In this document: one piece after another, positions 33,913 to 42,614 of the stretch
Position numbering within the stretch: position 1 is the first letter of the stretch
Layout: the number at the start of each line of letters is the position of its first letter
Source: Pseudomonas sp. SORT22
GTDB taxonomy: Bacteria; Pseudomonadota; Gammaproteobacteria; Pseudomonadales; Pseudomonadaceae
Assembly (NCBI RefSeq): GCF_018417635.1
Contig: NZ_CP071007.1
Coordinates: 3,596,501 to 3,660,500, forward strand
Direction: 5' to 3'
DNA: 64,000 bases
The notes under the pieces: model-generated
Told to the model about the DNA's origin: nothing
The model's database searches: none
The model's input: only the letters and a program-made list of their open reading frames with translations
Program-made: the position numbers and the translations under genes

Positions 33913-36330
33913 ATGCCCGTACTGACACGCCATCGAACGCGCCTGGCGTCTTCGTTTTCGTCCCCAACCCTGTGCCTGGTGCTGGGCCTGGCGTCATTGG
34001 CGCCGCCAGCGGCGCTGGCCGACGGAGCCAGCCGCAGCTACCAGGTACCGGCGGGCGAACTGGGCACCGCGCTGACCCGCTTTGCCGCCCAGGCCGGGGT
34101 CAGCCTGTCGGTCGACCCGGGCCTAGTCAATGGTCGGCGCAGTGCCGGCCTGAGCGGCAGCTTCAGCGTCGATGAAGGCTTTGCCCGGCTGCTGCAGGGC
34201 TCGGGCCTGCAACTGCAGCCGGTGACAGCGGGCGCCTACACCCTGGTGCCTACACCGCAAAGCGGCGACGCCGTGGAGATCGCCCCGACCAGCATCCTCG
34301 GCGCCCACAGCGGCGGCGACGATGATGGCCAGCGCTATGCTGGCGGCCAGGTTGCGCGCCGGGGCTCGCAAGGCCTGCTGGGCTCGCGGGACTTCATGGA
34401 AACGCCGTTCAGCATGACCACCTATACCAGCGAGGCGATCAAGGGCCAGCAGGCGCGCACCCTTGGCGACCTGATCGCCAGCGACCCGTCGGTGCGCGCC
34501 ACCAACCCCGCCGGCGGGCGCTTCGAGCAATTCACCATTCGCGGCTTCAGCCTGTTCAATAGCGATGTTGCCTACAACGGCCTGTACGGCATCCTGCCGA
34601 CTTACTCCATCGACATGGAAATGGCCGACCGCGTCGACATCATCAAGGGCCCCAGCCAGCTGATCAACGGCATCTCGCCGCGCGGCAGCGTCGGCGGTGG
34701 CATCAACGTGGTGCCCAAGCGCGCCAGCGACACGCCGATCACCGAGTTCACCGGCAACTACGCGTCCGACAGCCAGGTGGGCGGTGCGGTCGACATCGGC
34801 CGGCGCTTTGGCGAGGACGGCAAGTTCGGCCTGCGCTTGAATGGCGTCAGGCAAGCCGGCGACACCGAGTGGGACCAGCAGAGCGTCGACCGCGAAATGG
34901 CCGTGCTCGGCCTGGACTTTCGCGGCGAGCGCCTGCGCCTGTCGAGCGATGTCGGCCATACCAAGCGCAACACCGATGCGCCCCAGGAGCGAGTCATCGT
35001 TGGCGCCAACGCCAAAGTACCGGACGCCGGCGACGTGCGCCGCAACTACGCCCAGGCCTGGAGCAAGGCGCGCACCAACGACACCTTCGGCACAGTCAAC
35101 GCCGAATACGACATCAACGACGCGCTGATGGCCTACGGCGCCGTCGGCGCGCGCAAGAGCAACCACGACTTCCTCCGCCACAACGTACCGGTGTCCAACG
35201 ATGCCGGCGACTTCAGCGTCCAGCCGCGCGACTTCACCCGCGACGAGAACGTGCGCACCGCCACCGCCGGCCTGCGCAGCTGGTTCGCAACCGGCCCGGT
35301 GAGCCACGAGTTCAACCTGGCGGCCAACTACTTCTACATGGACTTCGAGAACGGCGGCGGGCGCTATGCCGCCGGCCCCAGCAACCTCTACAACCCGCGC
35401 CCGACCCCGACGCCCGGCACCCGGCTGCGCTCGGACCTCAAGGTCTACACCGAGAACCGCTTCAGCGGCGTGGCGTTGTCCGACACCCTGGGCTTTTTTG
35501 ACCAGCGCCTGTTGCTGACCCTGGGTGCGCGCTGGCAGCGGGTCCAGGTCGATGACTGGAGCGATGGCATCAAGGGCGATACCGCCTACGACGAAGAGAA
35601 GCTCTCGCCCTCGGGCGGCATCCTGTTCAAGCTCAGCGACCAGCTGTCGCTGTATGCCAACTACATGGAAGGCCTGAGCCAGGGCAAGATCGCCCCGTCG
35701 ACCTCGATCAACGAAGACCAGATCTTCGCGCCGTTCATTAGCCGCCAGGTAGAAGTCGGCGCCAAGTACGACCTGGGCAACTTCGCCCTGACCGCCAGCG
35801 CCTTTCGCATCAAGCAGCCGGCCTACGAGACCAACGCCACTACCCGGGTGTTCGGACCCAATGGCAAGCGTGAGAACAAGGGCATTGAACTCAATGTGTT
35901 CGGCGAGCCGCTCAAGGGCTTTCGCCTGCTCGGTGGGGTGATGTACATCGACAGCGAACTGACCGACACCGTCGGCGCCAGCTTCGACGGTAACCGCGCC
36001 CCGGCAACGCCGGAGTACAACCTCAGCCTGAGCGCCGAGTATGACGTGCCTGCCCTCGCCGGCCTGACCCTGACGGCCCGGGGCATCCACTCAAGCTCGC
36101 AGTACCTGGACCAGGCCAACAGCAAGCAGATCGACGGCTGGGAGCGTTACGACCTGGGGGCGCGCTATGCCTTCAAGGTAGATGACAAGGCCATCACCCT
36201 GCGCGCCAGTGTCGAGAATGTGCTGGATGAGCACTACTGGGCTTCGGCGGGCGCCTCGGATGACAGCGAGGCCGGGCTGACGTTGTCGACCCCGCGCACC
36301 TACCTGGTGTCAGCGACCCTGGGGTTCTGA
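33913..36330 (+). CDS. TonB-dependent siderophore receptor with N-terminal STN domain
   Basis: An 805-residue outer-membrane receptor. The signal peptide ends near ALADG. Residues ~45-115 form an STN domain (SYQVPAGELGTALTRFAAQA; LLQGSGLQLQPVTAGAYTLV). The plug has FTIRGFSLFNSDVAYNGLYG and DIIKGPSQLINGISPRGSVGG. The barrel ends with LVSATLGF, a normal terminal Phe. STN domains normally contact a FecR-type anti-sigma factor, but no fecI/fecR genes flank this one. The ligand is unknown; similar receptors take up catecholate or mixed siderophores. AAGAGAG precedes ATG 33913. Confidence 0.9.
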   Translation: MPVLTRHRTRLASSFSSPTLCLVLGLASLAPPAALADGASRSYQVPAGELGTALTRFAAQAGVSLSVDPGLVNGRRSAGLSGSFSVDEGFARLLQGSGLQLQPVTAGAYTLVPTPQSGDAVEIAPTSILGAHSGGDDDGQRYAGGQVARRGSQGLLGSRDFMETPFSMTTYTSEAIKGQQARTLGDLIASDPSVRATNPAGGRFEQFTIRGFSLFNSDVAYNGLYGILPTYSIDMEMADRVDIIKGPSQLINGISPRGSVGGGINVVPKRASDTPITEFTGNYASDSQVGGAVDIGRRFGEDGKFGLRLNGVRQAGDTEWDQQSVDREMAVLGLDFRGERLRLSSDVGHTKRNTDAPQERVIVGANAKVPDAGDVRRNYAQAWSKARTNDTFGTVNAEYDINDALMAYGAVGARKSNHDFLRHNVPVSNDAGDFSVQPRDFTRDENVRTATAGLRSWFATGPVSHEFNLAANYFYMDFENGGGRYAAGPSNLYNPRPTPTPGTRLRSDLKVYTENRFSGVALSDTLGFFDQRLLLTLGARWQRVQVDDWSDGIKGDTAYDEEKLSPSGGILFKLSDQLSLYANYMEGLSQGKIAPSTSINEDQIFAPFISRQVEVGAKYDLGNFALTASAFRIKQPAYETNATTRVFGPNGKRENKGIELNVFGEPLKGFRLLGGVMYIDSELTDTVGASFDGNRAPATPEYNLSLSAEYDVPALAGLTLTARGIHSSSQYLDQANSKQIDGWERYDLGARYAFKVDDKAITLRASVENVLDEHYWASAGASDDSEAGLTLSTPRTYLVSATLGF

Positions 36331-36363
36331 GGGCAACGCTGTTGCTGCAACAGGATCTGTGCG

Positions 36364-36383
36364 GGAGCTGGCAAGCCAGCTCC
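36364..36383. terminator. Perfect hairpin between convergent genes
   Basis: GGAGCTGGC (36364-36372) and GCCAGCTCC (36375-36383) form a 9-bp stem. The context (GTGCGGGAGC...) resembles a diverged REP element. It sits between the receptor and VOC gene stops and probably terminates both. Confidence 0.6.
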
Positions 36384-36389
36384 GGCAAT

Positions 36390-36869
36390 TCAACCCCTGA
36401 CCGCCGCCGCAATCGCCGCGATATCAATCTTGCGCATGCCCATCATCGCATCGAAGGCGCGCTTGGCGGCGGCACGGTCAGTGCTGGTAATTGCCTCGAC
36501 CAGCACCCGCGGCGAAATCTGCCACGACAGCCCCCACTTGTCCTTGCACCAGCCACAGGCGCTTTCCTGGCCGCCATTGCCGACAATGGCGTCCCACAGG
36601 CGATCGGTTTCGGCCTGATCCTCGGTCGCCACCTGAAACGAAAACGCCTCGCTGTGGGTGAACATCGGCCCGCCGTTAAGCCCCACGCAGGGGATGCCCA
36701 GCACGGTAAACTCGACGGTCAGCACATCGCCCTCTTTACCCGAGGGAAAGTCGCCCGGCGCCCGGTGCACGGCACCGACCTTGCTGTCGGGGAAGGTCTT
36801 GGCATAAAAGGTCGCAGCCTCCAGCGCGGTGCCGTCGTACCAGAGGCAGATGGTATTTTTAGGGCTCAT
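36390..36869 (-). CDS. PhnB-like VOC protein
   Basis: A 159-residue protein of the PhnB / 3-demethylubiquinone methyltransferase-like VOC family. The opening KNTICLWYDGTALEAATFYA, then FTVLGIPCVGLNGGP and GWCKDKWGLSWQISPRVL, are all family hallmarks. No enzymatic activity is established for the family. GGAG precedes the ATG. It lies just downstream of the exporter operon on the same strand but is probably independent. Confidence 0.85.
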   Translation of the reverse strand: MSPKNTICLWYDGTALEAATFYAKTFPDSKVGAVHRAPGDFPSGKEGDVLTVEFTVLGIPCVGLNGGPMFTHSEAFSFQVATEDQAETDRLWDAIVGNGGQESACGWCKDKWGLSWQISPRVLVEAITSTDRAAAKRAFDAMMGMRKIDIAAIAAAVRG

Positions 36870-36930
36870 CCTGGTTCTCCACGGTTGGTGAATGGCAGGT
36901 AGAGTCTAGTCAGAAAGACCGCGAACACAC

Positions 36931-38295
36931 TCACAACGCACCATTCAACTGCCCCAGGTCCGCCGCCAGTTGCAACCTGGCGGTGTACCAGTTGACCAGC
37001 GATTCCACGCGCCGCTGCTCGGCAAGCGCCAGCTCGTTCTGCGCCCTGAGCAGTTCGATGATGCTGCCCACCCCAGCCTTGTAGCGCCCCAATGCCACTT
37101 GATGGGATTGCCCGGCGCTGGCGACGAAGCTGCGGCTGATGGCCAGGGCGCGGGTGCGCGCATCCAGGGCCTGGCGGCTTTTCCAGACGTTGAGGGCCAC
37201 GCTGCGTTCGGCCTGCTCCAGGGCCTGCTCGCGGGCGCCGGCTTCATAATCGGCGGCGCGGGCACGCCGACGGCTGAGGAAGCCGTCGAAGATCGGCACG
37301 GTAATCTGCACGCCCACGCTCCAGGTCTCGATCTGCTGGCGTGTCGACACCTGGTCGATCGGCGTGTCTTCTTGCTGGTAGCTGCTGAACAGCGACACCT
37401 TGGGCCGCCCCTCGGCACGCGCTTCATCCGCCCTGGCGCGGGTGGCGAACCAATCGGCGCGGGCCTTTTCGATGGCCGGGTGCCGGGCCCGGGCTTGCTC
37501 CATCAAGGCATCGACACTGGCCATGAACTCATCCTCCTGCCCCGCCGGCTCGTTCAAGGCGGTGAGTGTCAGCGGCGCCGAGGGTGACAGCCCGAGGGCA
37601 CTGGCCAGGGCGCCCTGGGCCGTCGCGTAGTCACCTTCAGCCAGCACCCGTTCAAGCTGCGCCTGGTCGTGAGTCGTCTGGGCCTGCAGACGGTCGCTCT
37701 GCTCGCCGGCCCCGGCCTGGTACTTGGCGGTGGCCGCCTTGAGGCTGCTGGCCGCCAGGGACTCGGCGCTGCGCTTGGCCGCGAGCAAGGCGGCGTTGGC
37801 CTGGACCTGGTAGAAGGCCTTGCTGGTGGCGAGCACCGTGGCCTGGATTTTCTCCACCCGACTGCTGCTGGCCGCGTTCAACAGCTGGCGGGCGCCCTCG
37901 ACTTTCGCCGCGCGCAGGCCAAAATCATAGAGCACCCAGTTGAGGTTCAGGCCATAGCTGTTGGTGCGGGTGTTGAGGGTCGAGTCAGCCTCGGGAAAGT
38001 TGTCAAAGCGCGTCTTGCGGCTCGCCCGCCCGCTGCTGGCCTGGGCTTGCACAGTCGGCCAGTAGGCCGAGTACTCGGCATCCAGGCTGGCCTGGCTGCT
38101 CAGTTGTGACAGCCAGGCTTCGCGCACTTGCGGATCGGCGCACAGGGCGATGGCCACGGCACTGGACAACACCAGTGGCTGTGCAGGGCTTAACCTGCCT
38201 GGGCAGGCATCGAGGGCTTCGGCGGCCATGCCCGGTAGCACCGTCCAGGCCAGCAGCAAGGCAGCCAGACACAGCCTGGTCAGGTGACGGTTCAT
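36931..38295 (-). CDS. TolC-family outer-membrane channel of the peptide exporter
   Basis: A 454-residue outer-membrane efflux protein. A signal peptide (to about GMAAEA) precedes two OEP repeats of long helices. Landmarks are YGLNLNWVLYDFGLRAAKVEGA and SVGVQITVPIFDGFLSRRRA, plus GSIIELLRAQNELALAEQRR in the second repeat. It is the last gene of the exporter operon. Its ATG overlaps the stop of the ABC transporter (ATGA), so expression is coupled. It would form the outer channel of a tripartite type I system with the two genes upstream. Confidence 0.9.
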   Translation of the reverse strand: MNRHLTRLCLAALLLAWTVLPGMAAEALDACPGRLSPAQPLVLSSAVAIALCADPQVREAWLSQLSSQASLDAEYSAYWPTVQAQASSGRASRKTRFDNFPEADSTLNTRTNSYGLNLNWVLYDFGLRAAKVEGARQLLNAASSSRVEKIQATVLATSKAFYQVQANAALLAAKRSAESLAASSLKAATAKYQAGAGEQSDRLQAQTTHDQAQLERVLAEGDYATAQGALASALGLSPSAPLTLTALNEPAGQEDEFMASVDALMEQARARHPAIEKARADWFATRARADEARAEGRPKVSLFSSYQQEDTPIDQVSTRQQIETWSVGVQITVPIFDGFLSRRRARAADYEAGAREQALEQAERSVALNVWKSRQALDARTRALAISRSFVASAGQSHQVALGRYKAGVGSIIELLRAQNELALAEQRRVESLVNWYTARLQLAADLGQLNGAL

Positions 38296-40475
38296 GACGA
38301 AGACGCCGTACCACAGGCACGTTCATCTGGCTCGGCTGGCGCTTGCTCATCGGCCTCAATCAGCGGCCCGTCATACACCACCCGGCCGTTGTCCAGCGCC
38401 AGCACCCGGCGCGCCGAGCGAATGGTATCGGGGCGATGGGCAACAATGATGCGGGTGATGTTCAGCGCCTGCAGCGCGTGGTTGACCGCCGCCTCGCGGT
38501 CGATGTCGAGGTGGCTGGTGGCTTCGTCGAGAAACAGCAGCTTGGGCCGCCGGTACAGCGCCCGGGCCAGCAGGATGCGTTGCTTCTGCCCACCCGACAG
38601 CACCGTGCCCATGTCGCCCACCAGGGTGTTGTAGGCCATGGGCATTTGCGCGATGTCGTCATGCACCGCCGCCATGCGCGCGCACTGCTCGACCCAGCGC
38701 GGGTTGGCCTCGGCGCTGAAAAAACTGATGTTGTCGGCAATCGAGCCGGCGAACAGCACATCATCCTGCAGCACCGTGGCGCTGATCCGCCGCAACCGCT
38801 CCAGGTTGTGGCTGTCGATGGCCACACCGTCGAGCAACACGCTGCCGCTGCTGGGGCTGAGAATGCCGAGCATGACATTGAGCAAGGTGCTCTTGCCGCC
38901 TCCCGAGGGGCCGACGATCGCCAGCGAATCGCCGGCTTCGATGCGCACCGACACTTCATCGAGCACATAGGGCTCGTGCTCGCAATAGCGAAACTTGAGC
39001 TGGCGCACTTCCAGGCTCGGCACGCTGTCGACGGCGTCGTTGTCGTCAGGTTTCTCAGGCGCTCTGGGTTCGGGCACCTGCAGCAGGATATCGGCCAGGC
39101 GCTCGCCATGCAGGCGCAGCATCAGCACATCGACCAGCTTGTCGATCAGCCCGGCTACACGGCTGTTGAACTGCTCCTTGTAGGCGTTAAAGGCAATCAG
39201 CATGCCGGCGCTGAACTGGCCATCAAGCACCAGCCTGGCACCGAGCCAGATCACCAGCACGGTCACCAGACCGAACAGCAGGCCATTGAAGGCGCGGTAA
39301 GCCAGCGCGAGCTTTTGCGGCCGCAAGCCGGCGTTGATTTCTTCGACCAGCAGGCTGCCCCAGGCGCTGGCGCGTTGCTCCTGATGGCCGAACAACTTGA
39401 TGGTGCGCACCCCGCGCACGCTTTCCAGAAAGTAACTCTGCTGGCGGGCGGCATGCACCAGCTCCTCTTCGCTGGCGCGGCGCAGCGGGCCGAACCAGGC
39501 CCAGCGGGCCAGGGCATAGATGACCATGGCCAGCAGCGCGATCAGTGCCAGCGGCGGGCTGTAAGCGAACATCAGGCCCAGGGTTACCAGGGTCATCAGG
39601 CCATCGAGCAAGGCTTCGACAAACGAGGTGGTCAGGGTGTGCTGGATCGACTTCAACGAGCCAAAACGCGAGACGATATCGCCCAGGTGGCGGCGCTCGA
39701 AAAACGCCACCGGCAAACGCACAAGATGGCTGAAGACGTTAATCTGCCATTGCGCGCTGAGCAGGGTGCCCAGGTACATCAACGCCCAGGAGCGCCCCAG
39801 CGCCAGGGTTTGCTGCATCACCAGCAGCAGACCGAAACCGATGGCCAGCACCGCCAGCAGGTCGAGATCGGCGCTGACCAGCACCTTGTCGATCACCGTT
39901 TGCAAAAAAAACGGGCTGAGCACCATGCACAGCTCCAGCGCCGCCGCCAGCAACAGCACATGGCTGAGCACCCCGCCAAAGCCCTGTACCCGGCCCAGCA
40001 ACTGGCGCAGGCGCAGCGGCGGATTGGCCGCGCCCTGCTGGAAATCGCTCTGTGGCCACAGCTCCAGGGCCACGCCGGTGAAGGCTGCCGAGACTTCTTC
40101 GAACGACAGCTTGCACACCCCGCGCCCCGGATCGTGCAGGGTCACCCCGCGCGGCCCGACCTCCTTGAGCACCACGAAATGGTTGAAATTCCAGTGCAGC
40201 ACACAGGGCAAGCGCAGTTGCCCGAGTGCTTGCAGTTCCAGGCGCAATGGCCGGCTGGCCAGGCCCAACTGGCTGGCCATGGCCATCAGTTGCTTGAGGG
40301 TCGCGCCCTTCATCGACGGCGACAGCTTCTGGCGCAGCGAGAACAGGTCATGACGCTGGCCGTGAAAGCCGGCGATCATCGCCAGGCAGGCCTGGCCGCA
40401 CTCGGCGGCTTCGGCCTGGAGCACCATGGGCAGCTTGCGGCCGATGCCGAAAGCCAGCGGTTGGCGAATGTTCAA
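38292..40475 (-). CDS. C39-peptidase-containing ABC transporter (bacteriocin/microcin exporter, CvaB-like)
   Basis: A 727-residue peptidase-containing ABC transporter (PCAT). The N-terminal C39 protease has oxyanion Gln20, catalytic Cys26 (LQAEAAECGQACLAMIA), His99 (HWNFNHFVVL) and Asp115 (LHDPGRG), so it looks active and should cut after a double glycine. A six-helix membrane domain follows, and then an ATPase with Walker A GPSGGGKST (Lys528), signature LSGGQKQR and Walker B LLFLDEATSHLD. The start is taken as TTG 40475, overlapping the HlyD stop (TTGA), with AGGGAA before it; the longer GTG start at 40514 is less likely. The peptide at 42008 is its evident substrate. Confidence 0.92.
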   Translation of the reverse strand: MNIRQPLAFGIGRKLPMVLQAEAAECGQACLAMIAGFHGQRHDLFSLRQKLSPSMKGATLKQLMAMASQLGLASRPLRLELQALGQLRLPCVLHWNFNHFVVLKEVGPRGVTLHDPGRGVCKLSFEEVSAAFTGVALELWPQSDFQQGAANPPLRLRQLLGRVQGFGGVLSHVLLLAAALELCMVLSPFFLQTVIDKVLVSADLDLLAVLAIGFGLLLVMQQTLALGRSWALMYLGTLLSAQWQINVFSHLVRLPVAFFERRHLGDIVSRFGSLKSIQHTLTTSFVEALLDGLMTLVTLGLMFAYSPPLALIALLAMVIYALARWAWFGPLRRASEEELVHAARQQSYFLESVRGVRTIKLFGHQEQRASAWGSLLVEEINAGLRPQKLALAYRAFNGLLFGLVTVLVIWLGARLVLDGQFSAGMLIAFNAYKEQFNSRVAGLIDKLVDVLMLRLHGERLADILLQVPEPRAPEKPDDNDAVDSVPSLEVRQLKFRYCEHEPYVLDEVSVRIEAGDSLAIVGPSGGGKSTLLNVMLGILSPSSGSVLLDGVAIDSHNLERLRRISATVLQDDVLFAGSIADNISFFSAEANPRWVEQCARMAAVHDDIAQMPMAYNTLVGDMGTVLSGGQKQRILLARALYRRPKLLFLDEATSHLDIDREAAVNHALQALNITRIIVAHRPDTIRSARRVLALDNGRVVYDGPLIEADEQAPAEPDERACGTASSS

Positions 40476-41725
40476 AGGCGTTTCCCTATGCCGCGCAGGG
40501 GTTCGAGCAGCCACTCGTAGAGGGGCATGTTCTCCTGCAGGATGTCGGCGTCCAGTTGCATGCCCGAACGCAAGCGCTCGTTCAGCCCGCGTCCGCGCAT
40601 GGCTTGTTGTTCAAGGGTGACCCTGACCCGGTACATCGGGCCTTGCTCGCGCTGCTGCTCGGAGACGCCGCCCACGCTCATGATTTCGTCGGCTGGCAGC
40701 GCGCTGCGCGACACCGACGCTACCGTGCCGCGTGCCAGGCCGAAGTGCTGGTAGGGATAAGCCTGGTAGCGCAACAGCACGGCATCGCCGCTGCGCACAA
40801 AACCGGCCGAACGGCTGGGCACATAGAGTTCGGCGTACAGCTGGGCATCGCTGGGCACGATGCTCAACAGCGGCCGGTTACTGTCGGCGCGGGTGCCGTT
40901 GACCACGCCCACCGCCGTCACCTCGCCACTGGCCGGGGCGGTAATCACCACCTGGCGTTTGACTTCGCTTTCCAGCAGGTTGCCCTGGCTTTGCGACAAG
41001 CGCCGCTCAAGCTCGGCCAGTTGCTTGCCCTGGTTGAACGGCAACTCGGCAAGCTCGGCGCGCAAGGTGGCGATATCGTTGCGCAGCGACAGCAACGAAC
41101 GGCTCAGTTCTTCGCTGCGCAGGCGCACTTCGAGCACGGCGTCCTGCTTTTCCTGCAACTGGTCGCGCGACACGTAGTCCTGGCGCTGCAGGTCGGCATA
41201 ACGCGCGGCAATGCCTTGGGCCAACCCCAGGCGCTGGCGGCTGATGTCCATCTGCGTGAGGATTTTCTGCTGCTCGCTTTCCAGCACCGCCAGGCGCCGG
41301 CGCTTGCCCTCAAGCTCCTTCAGGTGCAGCGCACGGGTGCTGGCAATCTCCTCAGTAAGGCTGTCGTTACGTCGTTTGATCAAGCGGCTGATAGCCACGT
41401 GCGCGCCACCGGCCTCGGCATACAGGTCACTGCCCAGGGCCATCAGTGTCGACCCGGCCTCAACGCTCTGACCTTCGACCGCAGCCAGGCCTTGCACCAC
41501 CCCTGCCTGTGGCGCAAACACCTTGATCAGCCCGCCCTCGGGCACCAGTACGCCGCTCACGGTGGCGCGGCGGGTGTAGGTGGCGCAGGTCAGGAACACG
41601 ATCAACACCAGGCTGAACAGCAGCGCAGCCAGCGCCGCCCAGCGCAGGGGCACGGGCGACACCAGCAGTACGCTGCCCAACTCCTTGTCACGCCGTGCGT
41701 GCACGGCTTCGCTCCTGAATAACAT
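40472..41725 (-). CDS. HlyD/CvaA-family periplasmic adaptor of the peptide exporter
   Basis: A 417-residue membrane fusion protein. Residues 1-30 are cytoplasmic, a single helix follows (LRWAALAALLFSLVLIVFLT), then a lipoyl/barrel part (GGLIKVFAPQAGVVQGLAAV), a long coiled-coil hairpin (about residues 115-245) and the returning lipoyl half (VVITAPASGEVTAVGV). The start MLFRSEAVHARRDKEL is typical for CvaA/RaxA-like adaptors, although its ribosome site is weak; an in-frame ATG exists at 41794. It is the first gene of the three-gene exporter operon and diverges from the peptide gene across about 280 bases. Confidence 0.9.
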   Translation of the reverse strand: MLFRSEAVHARRDKELGSVLLVSPVPLRWAALAALLFSLVLIVFLTCATYTRRATVSGVLVPEGGLIKVFAPQAGVVQGLAAVEGQSVEAGSTLMALGSDLYAEAGGAHVAISRLIKRRNDSLTEEIASTRALHLKELEGKRRRLAVLESEQQKILTQMDISRQRLGLAQGIAARYADLQRQDYVSRDQLQEKQDAVLEVRLRSEELSRSLLSLRNDIATLRAELAELPFNQGKQLAELERRLSQSQGNLLESEVKRQVVITAPASGEVTAVGVVNGTRADSNRPLLSIVPSDAQLYAELYVPSRSAGFVRSGDAVLLRYQAYPYQHFGLARGTVASVSRSALPADEIMSVGGVSEQQREQGPMYRVRVTLEQQAMRGRGLNERLRSGMQLDADILQENMPLYEWLLEPLRGIGKRL

Positions 41726-42007
41726 GCCAATCCATGACCCGGCGGATAACGTTAATAACATGAACAGACTGATCGCCTGAGCCCGTTGCAGCATAACGGC
41801 GAGTTAATCGACAGGCACTAGCACACTTGTACTATTGCACTTAAAGCGCTGGCATTACTAACTTGGCCGGGGATCGAAACAGCCTGCCACTGTTATTGGA
41901 ACTGTGATCGATCTCACACTTTTATAGTGCAACACCTTGCGCCCAGGCCCTCTCCTGGGGGGATCAACCTAGGACGAACCCACTGTAGCAAACGAGGTAT
42001 AGATAAC
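41726..42007. other. Divergent regulatory region between exporter operon and peptide gene
   Basis: This gap contains no gene and is clearly AT-richer than its surroundings around 41800-41935. It holds the CRP/Vfr-type site at 41903-41918, a TATAGT possible -10 at 41923-41928 for the peptide gene, and two related TTGCACT(A)TAAA(A)G stretches facing opposite directions: plus strand from 41835, minus strand from about 41932. The peptide gene has its ribosome site (GAGG) about 41994-41997. Confidence 0.6.
41903..41918 (+). promoter_or_regulatory. CRP/Vfr-type binding site
   Basis: TGTGATCGATCTCACA contains both perfect half-sites TGTGA-N6-TCACA. In Pseudomonas the CRP homologue Vfr/Crp binds such sites. 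It lies 90-105 bases upstream of the peptide start and just before TATAGT (41923-41928). If that is the -10 box, the site overlaps the -35 region and could repress rather than activate. Confidence 0.7.
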
Positions 42008-42226
42008 ATGACCCATGCACAAAACATCGACATGACCAGCGCGCAACCCTCTGCCCTGCGGGTGCTCGACGATCAGGAAGTGGACCAGGTAAGCGGCGGG
42101 TTTTCCGTCAGCGCCGGCTCCTGGACACTGACCGGTGGCTCTTATAACTTCGGCGCGGGTGCCGGCTACCGCTTTGACTTGTACAGAGGCGGTGCGCACC
42201 AGGGCAGTTACACCCTGTGCAAGTAA
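42008..42226 (+). CDS. Double-glycine-leader peptide, candidate class II microcin-like bacteriocin
   Basis: A 72-residue precursor. The leader ends LRVLDDQEVDQVSGG at residue 31. The acidic and hydrophobic positions before GG match double-glycine leaders cut by C39 peptidases. The mature part would be 41 residues, rich in Gly, Ser and Tyr (FSVSAGSWTLTGGSYNFGAG...), with a single Cys at residue 71 and a C-terminal Lys. No full transmembrane helix is obvious. GAGG is well placed before ATG 42008. It diverges from a C39-ABC/HlyD/TolC exporter and has its own terminator. No immunity gene is recognised beside it. A signalling or other exported-peptide role is possible. Confidence 0.8.
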   Translation: MTHAQNIDMTSAQPSALRVLDDQEVDQVSGGFSVSAGSWTLTGGSYNFGAGAGYRFDLYRGGAHQGSYTLCK

Positions 42227-42255
42227 ACTCAGCGGATAGATGAGTTGTAAGTAAG

Positions 42256-42286
42256 CGAAGGGCCGTCATGGCCCTTCGTTCTATAT
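42256..42286 (+). terminator. Terminator of the peptide gene
   Basis: CGAAGGGCC (42256-42264) and GGCCCTTCG (42270-42278) form a perfect 9-bp stem with a 5-base loop, followed by TTCTATATAT. It ends transcription 30 bases after the peptide stop, and may also serve the convergent small gene at 42300. Confidence 0.8.
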
Positions 42287-42299
42287 ATAGAGATGATAG

Positions 42300-42473
42300 T
42301 TAATTGCCATCAGCGACCTTGCGTTCAATCTCGGCAATCTTGCGGCTAAGTTCTTCAGCGGCCTCAGCCTGAGTACGGTGATTGGCCGGAGTGATCGGCC
42401 GGTTGGCAAGGTCTTCATCTTCAGCAGGCTTGTCCGTCTCGTTGGCGGGCGCCTCGCGCTCGTTGCTGGTCAT
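42300..42473 (-). CDS. 57-residue hydrophilic protein of unknown function
   Basis: A short acidic soluble protein: MTSNEREAPANETDKP..., a middle NRPITPANHRTQAEAAEE, and a helical charged C-terminus (LSRKIAEIERKVADGN). GGGAGG lies seven bases before ATG 42473, a very strong ribosome site. It converges on the peptide gene and diverges from the DUF1176 gene at 42615. Similar small proteins are common in Pseudomonas genomes. It has no membrane segment, so it is a poor immunity candidate for the neighbouring peptide. Confidence 0.72.
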   Translation of the reverse strand: MTSNEREAPANETDKPAEDEDLANRPITPANHRTQAEAAEELSRKIAEIERKVADGN

Positions 42474-42614
42474 TGCAGTTACCTCCCGTGTCATACCCGT
42501 TGGATAGCACAGCAGCCTTGGAGTTCTGATCGGCAACGGCTTGAAGTTGGCCCGGCTTCTGCGATGATGCCCGGCCAGGACGGACGTTCGCTTACCCTGC
42601 AGGATTGAAACACC

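Noticed and set aside
34123-36090. 655-codon frame opposite the second TonB receptor, and similar frames opposite rlhA and katG
   Set aside because: All are antisense to clearly homologous genes, with the same Ala/Val/Gln-rich shadow composition.
42300-42473. The 57-residue protein as immunity gene for the double-glycine peptide
   Set aside because: It is acidic, soluble and convergent with its own strong ribosome site; class II microcin immunity proteins are normally membrane proteins.
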